Notes under the pieces: model-generated
The model's input: the letters and a program-made list of their open reading frames with translations, nothing else
What the model was told of the DNA's origin: nothing
Databases searched by the model: none
Assembly (NCBI GenBank): GCA_036365515.1
Contig: CM070873.1
Location: 89,888,173 to 89,952,172, forward strand
Direction: 5' to 3'
Origin: Torymus aiolomorphi
Lineage: Eukaryota > Arthropoda > Insecta > Hymenoptera > Torymidae
DNA length: 64,000 nt
Program-made: the position numbers and the translations under genes
Shown here: in pieces, positions 56,561 through 64,000 of the stretch
Layout of the letters: each line of letters begins with the position of its first letter
How positions within the stretch are numbered: position 1 is the first letter of the stretch

Positions 56561-57926
56561 CCCTAGTGGAAATTTAATTTGGGCAAAACGGTTTAAAACA
56601 ATTCGTAACTGTTCAAATCTGTTTAAAACTGTTTATTAGTGTGAATTTTTGGACGTTTAAACCAGTTCTAAACAGTTATGAACAATTTTGAACAGTTTTG
56701 AACAATTTTGAATTTTTGTATTGAAAATGTGTGGCGCCATCGACTCCGCGCGTTTTGCCGCGAGGAGATTCGGCAACACCGGAGACTCGCCGGCACCCGC
56801 GGAAGCAAGACTTACAGCCGCGCGAAATTTACTAGTAGCGTTCTAGCCGGCACGAAAGGCACACGCATTCCACAACCACGGCTCTCCAGCGGTACGCGAT
56901 CGCGGAAACTTTTGTACGCCACAGCTGTGGCCGCCTCGTAGTTTTAGGACGAAAAAGTGTAATTTTAGTTTTATCATTCGACTTCTACCTTATATCACGT
57001 CGCGTATACTCGATTAGTTGTAAGTGCGCATTAATGTTATTAATTGTAAGTGTTATTACGAATTTTTATAATAAACGGGCCCGTATACGTTATACACAGT
57101 GTCTTAAGTTATTCTCCTGGCACACACCTCTCTCCCGGTCCTTTCCCCGTGTCTGAGTCACTCGCTTTGTATGGTAGGGCGACTAAGTGTGCACGGGAGG
57201 GCAGTTCGTGGCGAGGGTCTTCACCGAGTCGAATTCGCCCGCGAGCACGACTCCCGCCACAAATGTACTGATCAGACATTTATTTGATCAGTTTAAAACA
57301 GTCTTAAATAGTTATGAACAATTTTAAACAGTTTTAAACAATTCAGAATTATTGTATTGAAAATGTACTGATCATCAGGAAATTATTTGAAATAGTTTAA
57401 AACAGTTTTGAACAGTTTACAGCAGTTTTGAGCAAATTAAATTTCCAGTAAGGAAGCGACTTTTCGTCATATCTGCGACGACGGCGACATTAATAAGTGT
57501 TCAAAGCTGTTCAAAACTATTCTAAACAAATTCATATTGTTCAAACAAAAGTTCAGAACGGATTAAAACTGTTCAAAATTTTTTGAAACCATTCATAAAT
57601 GTTCAAAACCATTTAAAACTGTTTAAAACAGTTCATAACTGTTCAAAATTATTTTAAACTGTTTTAAATAAATTCTTATTAATTAATAATATTTTAATAC
57701 AAAAGTTCAAAACAGTTTTAAATTGTTCGTAAATGTTTAAAAAAGTTCAAAAGTGTTCAAAACTGTTTAAAACTGTTCATAACTGTTTAGAACTGTTTTA
57801 AACGTTCAAAAATTCACACTAATAAACAGTTATAAACGGTTTTGAACAGTTTTAAACAATTTTAAACAGATTTGAACAGTGACGAATTGTTTTAAACTAT
57901 TTTGAGCAAATTAAATTTCCACTAGG
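56561..57926. mobile_element. CCTAGTGG-ended repeat element, copy 1 (with nested solo LTR)
   Basis: Ends CCCTAGTGGAAATTTAATTT and AAATTAAATTTCCACTAGG are inverted repeats. The interior is built from GTTTTGAACAGTTTTAAACA-type units that reverse orientation part way. A unique GC-rich landmark (GGAAGCGAC...CGACGACGGCGACATT, 57448-57496) is shared with copy 2 in opposite orientation. Non-coding. Confidence 0.85.
56730..57261 (+). mobile_element. Solo LTR (532 bp, 4-bp duplication AATG)
   Basis: Starts TGTGGCG, ends CGCCACA (7-bp inverted ends), and is flanked by AATG at 56726-56729 and 57262-57265. AATAAACGGG near 57069 suggests a poly-A signal and plus orientation. Copy 2 of the host element (near 62785) has the uninterrupted sequence, which proves insertion. 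Ty3/gypsy-type. Confidence 0.88.
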
Positions 57927-58150
57927 AATACATAGATTTCTAGGTGATGATGTTAAAACCTTTTGCTAGATCATATCCGTATAACTTAATCTCTTCATTA
58001 ATGGAAGATACCCCATGAAACCAAATTTCAGCTTCATATCTTGATTACAGCCAGAGTTATGACACTTTATGTAAAATGGCAACGACTCCGAACATGGGAA
58101 AAATGAGATTTATGTATTCTAAAGTTCATCGTATACATTCATATTGGTAT
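57927..58150 (-). repeat. Partial 335-bp satellite monomer, inverted
   Basis: Reverse complement of the satellite at 62954-64000 (shared CCTTTTGCTAGATCATATCC, TTACAGCCAGAGTTATGACA, CAACGACTCCGAACATG). It abuts copy 1 of the CCTAGTGG element at the monomer point that copy 2 abuts from the other side. Confidence 0.85.
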
Positions 58151-58357
58151 TTGTTCTTCTATATCATTAGTTTTAACATTCTGAAGTATATTTTAACTCT
58201 ATTAAGCATTATTAATAAAATTAAGCCTAAAGTTACCTTTTCAAGATTGCTTCAATTTTCATAGGTTAGGTTAGGTTTTGAAATTAAAAGAGTTTGTATA
58301 AAAAATGTAAAACATTTATTAAAAAATAATATATAAAAAAGATACAGACTAAAACTA

Positions 58358-58852
58358 TTATTCATTTAAATCCTTAAGTACATTTTTAATAATTAAATCG
58401 GCCGCACTAACATCCACCCATATTACCTTCCGCAACATCTCAAAAAAATCGATTTTTTTATAATGGTATTTCTCCTCTATGATTTCTCCAATAAATCTTC
58501 TTCTTTCTCGACATAAAATGCTTCCAGCATTTAAAAATTTGTTATTTCTATCATCTACATAGTAGCAGCTTATCATGTTTGAGAGATATTCATTAATATC
58601 GTCATATTCTACGATACCCTGTAGAATTAAGTATTTTATCTTAATCAATCGTGGGCCGACTGGAAGAAGAAGACTGAAACAAAAAAACACAGTAAGATTA
58701 ATATATTTCATTATGTAAAAAAAGCAAGCGTTCGAAAACGTGGTTTAATGAATCTTACAATTGTATACGTTTTTCCTACGTTTGCCTTTTTTATTATAAG
58801 TATATTAAATTATTAAAAAGAAATGTAATACTTACGCATTATTCTCAACCAT
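58358..58852 (-). CDS. Small two-exon gene of unknown function
   Basis: Exon 1 is 58852-58836 (ATG GTT GAG AAT AAT GC, donor GTAAGT). Exon 2 is 58673-58358 (acceptor TTTTTTTGTTTCAG). The join is in frame and gives 110 residues: a LLLPVGPRLIKIKYLILQGI stretch reminiscent of the end of a SAM-like domain, then a charged helical part with RNNKFLNAGSILCRERRRF and KVIWVDVSAADLIIKNVLKD. Reading the intron as coding would give a false signal-peptide-like start (MKYINLTVFFCFS), which I reject. Exon 1 may instead extend further upstream, because the frame stays open. Possibly a transposon-linked protein. Confidence 0.45.
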
Positions 58853-59111
58853 CTTAAACTTTGTGGAATTTAACCTCCTTGTCAAAAAAAAGCATACGTG
58901 CTCACTTTCTCATGTGTCAGAATGACAATGACGTTCGCGTGCGAACGGTTACCGCCAATACTTTTTAAGGGGGGAGACCCCAAAGTCAAGACCGACACTT
59001 ATGAGAGCGACAATAGTCAGGACGTTTCCAGCGCCACTATGCATGAGGCTTTCTACACAACGCTTGCAGCGTATGGGAGCAAGGCTTACCATTAATAGCG
59101 CAGTATTTCTA

Positions 59112-59202
59112 ACTAGATCGTAGCCTAGTGGTTAGCGCTCTTGGACAGTAACAGCCAGATCTTTAGTTCAAGTCCTAGAGACAGCTAATTTTTTTTTTTT
59201 AT
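59112..59202 (+). ncRNA. tRNA-derived SINE or tRNA pseudogene
   Basis: TAGCCTAGTGG (59121-59131) is a consensus-like A box and AGTTCAAGTCC (59165-59175) a B box, with the right spacing for a tRNA. It ends in a run of twelve Ts (pol III terminator). The anticodon arm pairs poorly, so a SINE head or pseudogene is likelier than a working tRNA. Confidence 0.6.
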
Positions 59203-59269
59203 ATAAAAGTATTCGAATATCTATAAATTAGCTATAGAGGGCGCGCATGGTGGCCTCCATGCCGCTGAC

Positions 59270-59560
59270 AGTAGATCGCTCGCAGCGCCACAGCTGGCCG
59301 CCAACCGCAGGCCGCTCGCAGCGCCACAGCTGGCTGCAGGATGCTCGATGGGTTATCTAACCTCCTACAACTCTAGAAACCCTGTGGGGCTTCTGGCCCA
59401 CTTGGGTTAACTAGCCTCCTACAACTCTAGAAACCCTGTGGGGGTTCTGACTCACTGAGTTAACGAACCTCGTGCAATTCTGGAACACGCATGTTCCAGA
59501 AACCCAGGGGGGTTCTGGAACACCTGGAATTCCAGGAAGTCTTCCAGAACCCCCACTGTT
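59270..59560. repeat. Short tandem repeats with CTCGCAGCGCCACAGCTGG and CTAGAAACCCTGTGGGG units
   Basis: CGCTCGCAGCGCCACAGCTGG occurs twice 35 bp apart. A ~62-bp unit with CCTCCTACAACTCTAGAAAC then CCTGTGGGG occurs at about 59360 and 59423, with a third degenerate copy near 59480. It lies just 5' of the gag relic and could be its leader or LTR remnant. Confidence 0.7.
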
Positions 59561-59579
59561 TACCTACTATTCCGTGCGC

Positions 59580-61770
59580 GTACATAAGCACAGACACAAC
59601 TCGCGCCGTGGAGCCGATAGGAAGCCAAACACGCGAGGGCGGGATAGACTGCAGGCGACATCATCGGAGGGCGAGTCGGAATGCGGAGAACGAAGGTCAC
59701 GTAGACATCGCGCAGAAGATGATGGAATTCGCACGGGGAAAACGCTGCGTAGTTTGAATTTGAAATTTAATGGTAGAGCGACTAACTGAGCGGCGGAGGA
59801 ATTTCTGCATCAACTGAGTAATTGCAAAGCGGGTAATCATCTTAGTGATGCCGGTATGTTAGGTGCGCTACCATGCGTTTCTACGGGCGAAGAAGCGACT
59901 TGGTTTAGGTTAGAAAAGGCGCGTATTAATTCATGGAAGTCGTTGGTGAAAGCGTTTAAGCGTCGATTTATCGGAGAATACGACAGACAGGATCTTCTTG
60001 ATGACTTGCGCCGGCGAACTTAAGGCAAAGGAAAATCGGTGGAGAGTTACGTTGAGAATTTCCGATTAATAGTATCGCATTTCAAGTGGCCGCCGAGCGA
60101 GGACAGTCAAGTTGATAGCGCGTACCGAAATCTCTTACCGGAGTATCGCCGCGCGATGATGGATAAAGTAGTCGAGACGCTGGATGATATAGTCAAATAC
60201 GGTCGGCGGTTTGAGCATCGCAAGGAGATTGATGGCCGATATGCACCTTCTCCGCCTACGGAGAAGATGCATATGTGCAAATTCACGGACTGCAGACAAC
60301 AACTGGGGTACAAAAACGGAAAAAATTTTTTTTGAGGGTACACCTATCACATAAGGTTTTTTCGGTTCTTTGGAGGTCCCCCAACATGAAAATACTCGTG
60401 AACACTCATTATCTGTTGCCAAGCTTTTTTGCCGACAAAATCAATTTTTCTTATGGTAATTTAACATGGGAAAAATGGACGAAAAGTAGTCATTGATGAT
60501 TAACCAATAGCAAACTATTGAAGAAGCCAAACCAAATTCCACATAAAGCGATTAAAGTTGAAGAATAGAGCTTTAATTTGAGATGAGAATCGTTAAAATC
60601 GGTCGATTCTGTGCAAAGCTACGTGAAGTTGAAAATGACGAAAAATGACAAAAATTTGAAGAATTACGTGGATTTTTAAAAAATCGCTCATTTTCGTCAT
60701 TATTCGCCATTTTCAAATTCGCGTAACTTTGCACAGAATCGACCGATTTTAACGATTCTCATCTCAAATTAAAGCTCTATTCTTCAACTTTAATTGCTTT
60801 TTGTGGAATTTGGTTTGGCCTCTTCAATAGTTTGCTATTGGTTAATCATCAATGACTACTTTTCGTCCATTTTTCCCATGTTAAATTTCCATAAGAAAAA
60901 TTGATTTCTTCGGCAAGAAAGCTTGGCAACATATCATTATCTGTTCACGAGTATTTTCATGTTGGAGGACCCCCAAAGAACCGAAAAAACCTTATGTGGT
61001 GGGTGTGCCCTCAAAAAAAAATTTTTCCGTTTTTGTACCCCAATTGTTGTCTGTAGTCCGCGGATTTGCACATATACAGAGCGCTGCATTTACAGATCCG
61101 CCGAGCGCGACGAAAGCGCGAGTGGCAACCACGGGAAAAGAAAGCTCGCCCGTAGAGCTGACTAAATCAAAGCACAAAAATAAAAGTAGAAAGCGAGACG
61201 AGCAGGGAAGTGCGAGCGAGGCTAGTGTGAGCACAGCCGAGGTGATGGGAGTGCAACAGAGACCCGCGAAAGCGAACGCGGTTCGCAACGGACAAGGCGT
61301 TACATACACAGAGGTGACACGGGCCAACGAGCGAAGTGGAAGCCACGCGTACCCGCCGGGAAATGCGCAGCCTGTGCGTCAGCTTAACAGAGTGGCGCCT
61401 AGACAGAATGGGCAGGCGTGTGAGCAGCGTGCGCAGAGTAACCAGGCAGGAGGACAACAGTATAGACAGGAGTATCGCGGTAAGACAGATTCTTCAAAGC
61501 GTGACAAGCAAAGGTCAAAAATACCGTTTGTAGGTCCGTGTTTTACGTGTCAGAGTGTTGGGCACCGTGTTGTGTGCTACTGGTGTAGGCAGCGAGGACA
61601 CGTAGCGCGTGAGTGTCATCAGCGAGCGAATCTGTTGTGCAATAAGTGCGGAGCGTCAGGAGTGATGGTGCTAATCTGCGCGCGCTGTGCGCCCTTGATG
61701 CCGCCATCAAGAAACGCGCAGAGTGCGGGATCAAAGTATACCTCGCTTTCCGCGCTGGTAAGAACTCGTT
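59580..61770 (+). pseudogene. Ty3/gypsy-type gag relic with complex zinc knuckle
   Basis: One reading phase runs through SLNLKFNGRATN, EEFLHQLSNCKAGNHLSDAG, ATWFRLEKARINSWKSLVKA, FKRRFIGEYDRQDLLDDLRR, VESYVENFRLIVSHFKWPPS and LPEYRRAMMDKVVETLDDIV, which is the Retrotrans_gag pattern. After the 799-bp foldback the same phase resumes with a basic linker and a knuckle cluster (CFTCQSVGHRVVCYWCRQRG, HVARECHQRANLLCNKCGAS). Stops at 59787 and 60018 show decay. No pol follows within reach. The knuckle architecture resembles that at 22.2-22.3 kb. Confidence 0.75.
60274..61072. mobile_element. 799-bp foldback transposon, TA target duplication
   Basis: TGTGCAAATTCACGGACTGC at the left mirrors the right end ...GTAGTCCGCGGATTTGCACA, with TA on both sides (60272-60273, 61073-61074). 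Arms of ~350 bp pair almost throughout, with the centre near 60670. Element plus one TA is 801 bp, divisible by three, so subtracting it restores the gag phase. No transposase. Confidence 0.9.
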
Positions 61771-62122
61771 AGCGAGGGACGGCAGTTTAGAGATTGACTT
61801 ATCGGGTCTATTAAGGAGGATATATACCTCTCATACCTGTCAGCGTGCGGAGAAGGAGGAAGGTTTCCCCTCGTACCGCGCACCCTCTCTCGCAGCCTAC
61901 GAACTCGATCGTTTGTTTACGTTTTGCCGCAGTACTCGGAATCGAGGTCTATAAACGTACGAATCGACTTCGTACAAACACTCTCTGATATATTTGCTAT
62001 ATTGCGAATAGTTTTTTGGATCATTCTTATATTTTGTAAAGAATCGCATCCTAAGTGTTTTGTGTTTTAGCAAAGGTACTTCGATAAGAACCAGTGTATA
62101 AGAGTTGAACTTTGAAGTTCAA
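61771..62122. other. 3' flank of the gag relic, possible LTR remnant
   Basis: A purine tract TTAAGGAGGATATA at about 61808 resembles a polypurine tract and is followed by GC-rich then AT-rich DNA. No second LTR was identified to confirm. Confidence 0.35.
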
Positions 62123-62953
62123 CCCTAGTGGAAATTTAATTTGCTCAAAATAGTTTAAAACAATTCGTCACTGTTCAAATCTGTTTAAAATTGTTTAAAA
62201 CTGTTCAAAACCGTTTAAAACTGTTTGTTAGTGTGAATTTTTGGACGTTTAAAACAGTTCTAAACAGTTATGAACAGTTTTAAACAGTTTTAAACAGTTT
62301 TGAACACTTTTGAACTTTTTTAAACATTTACGAACAATTTAAAACTGTTTTGAACTTTTGTATTAAAATATTATTAATTAACAAGAATTTATTTAAAACA
62401 GTTTAAAATAATTTTGAACAGTTATAAACTGTTTTAAACAGTTTTAAATGGTTTTGAACATTTATGAATGGTTTCAAACAATTTTGAACAGTTTTAATCC
62501 GTTCTGAACTTTCGTTTGAACAATATGAATTTGTTTAGAATAGTTTTGAACAGTTTTGAACAGTTATTAATGTCGCCGTCGTCGCAGATATGACAAAAAG
62601 TCGCTTCCTTACTGGAAATTTAATTTGCTCAAAACTGCTGTAAACTGTTCAAAACTGTTTTAAACTATTTCAAATAATTTCCTGATGATCAGTCCGTTTT
62701 CAATACAATAATTCTGAATTATTTATAACTGTTTAAAATTGTTCATAACTATTTAAGACTGTTTTAAACTGATCAAATAAATGTCTGATCAGTACATTTT
62801 CAATACAAAAATTCAAAATTGTTCAAAACTGTTCAAAATTGTTGATAACTGTTTAGAACTGTTTTAAACGTCCAAAAATTCACACTAATAAACAGATTTG
62901 AACAGTTACGAATTCTTTTAAACCGTTTTGCCCAAATTAAATTTCCACTAGGG
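62123..62953. mobile_element. CCTAGTGG-ended repeat element, copy 2 (empty-site copy)
   Basis: CCCTAGTGGAAATTTAATTT to AAATTAAATTTCCACTAGGG, in inverse orientation to copy 1. The shared landmark GTCGCCGTCGTCGCAGATATG is at 62572-62592. The segment around GATCAGTACATTTTCAATAC (62783) is continuous here, unlike copy 1. Non-coding GTTCAAAACTGTTTAAAAC-type units. Confidence 0.88.
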
Positions 62954-64000
62954 ATGAAAATTGAAGCAATCATGAAAATTAGCTTTTAAACTCAATCTTT
63001 ACAATTATTGCTTAATTAAATCAAAACAAGCTTTAGACAGGTAAACTTAGTAATGTAGAACTATAAAATATTCACATAAATGTATACGATGAACTTTAGT
63101 ATACATAAATCTCATTTTTCACATGTTCGGAGTCGTTGCCATTTTACATAAAGTGTCATAACTCTGGCTGTAATCAAGATATGAAGCTGAAATTTGATTT
63201 CATGGTGTATCTTCCATTAATGAAGAGATTAAGTTATATGGATATGATCTAGCAAAAGGTTTTAACATCATCACCTAGAAGTCTATGTATGAAAATTGAA
63301 GCAATCATGAAAATTAGCTTTTAACCTCAATCTTTACAATTATTGCTTAATTAAATCAAAACAAGCTTTAGACAGGTAAACTTAGTAATGTAGAACTATA
63401 AAATATTCACATAAATGTATACGATGAACTTTAGTATACATAAATATCATTTTTCACATGTTTGGAGTCATTGCCATTTTACATAAAGTGTCATAACTCT
63501 GGCTGTATTCAAGATATGAAGCTGAAATTTTGTTTCATGGTGTATCTTCCATTAATGAAGAGATTAAGTTATACGGATATGATCTAGCAAAAGGTTTTAT
63601 CAAAATCTCCTAGGACTCTATACCTAAAAATTGAAAAATCTAAAAGGTTAGCTTTTGAGACTTAATCTTTGTAAAGAATGCTTAGTAAACTTAAAACTAG
63701 CTTTAAAATAGTTAAATAAAGGATGTAGAGCATAAAATATTTATATAAATGTATATAGGAACTTTAGTATTATGAAACCTGATTTTTTATATATACGGAG
63801 TCGTTGCCATTTTACACAAAATGTCATAGCTCTGGCTGTAATCAAGACATTGATCTGAAATTTGGTTTCATGGTGTATCTTCTATTAATGAAGAGATTGA
63901 GCTACACGGATATGATCTAGCAAAAGGTTTTAACATAATCACCTAGGACTCTATGTCTTAAAATTGAAGCAATCTTGAAATTAGCTTTTGGACTTAAATT
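62954..64000 (+). repeat. 335-bp satellite array, continuing past the window
   Basis: ATGAAAATTGAAGCAATCAT starts monomers at 62954 and 63289. Variants start at about 63624 and 63958. Shared phrases are GGAGTCGTTGCCATTTTACA, ACTCTGGCTGTAATCAAGA and TATGATCTAGCAAAAGG. The third monomer is the most diverged. No coding function. Confidence 0.92.

Overview
This window is repeat-dominated eukaryotic nuclear DNA, most likely from an insect. The evidence is BEL/Pao and Copia elements, a non-LTR element with APE, RT and RNase H domains, an animal EnSpm-like transposase relic, GT-AG introns, and a strongly AT-rich background in which transposon bodies stand out as GC-rich islands. A hymenopteran would fit, but nothing here proves the order. 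I found no complete conserved host gene. The only recognisable one is a broken, minus-strand CDC5L (Prp19/NTC spliceosome factor) remnant at 14.7-15.8 kb. Bacterial-type features (operons, Shine-Dalgarno sites, CRISPR) are absent.

Left third (1-23 kb): AT-rich DNA packed with foldback elements and satellites. These include a 9.68-kb interval bounded by TTAA plus matching inverted termini (2262-11935), a ~315-bp satellite with a three-monomer (942 bp) higher-order period, a ~322-bp triplicate, a TA-flanked foldback MITE, a 1.35-kb near-perfect palindrome, a 90-bp minisatellite that stays open as a 30-residue repeat, and a GCGTAT minisatellite with 121-bp higher-order period. A two-exon DUF4806-like gene end (12.9-13.6 kb), the CDC5L relic, and C-rich and GACAGAGACGTA arrays follow.

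Middle (21-40.7 kb): a Russian-doll locus. A decayed minus-strand Ty3/gypsy element (integrase N-half at 40082-40713, C-half at 23388-23879) is split at a TA by a long-TIR element whose ends are now 16.2 kb apart (23882-40079). That element carries tRNA-like sequences in its arms and was itself hit by a solo LTR (26539-27146) and a full Copia element (27368-39888). The Copia was in turn invaded by a 1.9-kb foldback and a 5.26-kb non-LTR retrotransposon. Every layer has matching target-site duplications. A Gag-like zinc-knuckle gene lies 3' of the gypsy pol.

Right third (40.7-64 kb): a minus-strand transposon-like gene set (acidic ORF and DxMHDxxEG transposase, both damaged) next to a CACGGAG terminus; a very young, internally deleted Copia with identical LTRs inserted exactly at a splice donor; a complete-length but mutated BEL/Pao element with a tRNA-Tyr primer site; a tRNA-like SINE; a decayed gypsy-type gag interrupted by a TA-flanked foldback; and two inverted copies of a CCTAGTGG-ended element, one hosting a solo LTR, next to a 335-bp satellite that runs off the window.

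Functionally the window is a layered archive of transposon insertions rather than a working pathway. Its value lies in the insertion junctions, which give relative ages, target preferences and several built-in tests (reading frames restored when an insertion is subtracted, an empty site present elsewhere in the window, a splice site duplicated by insertion).
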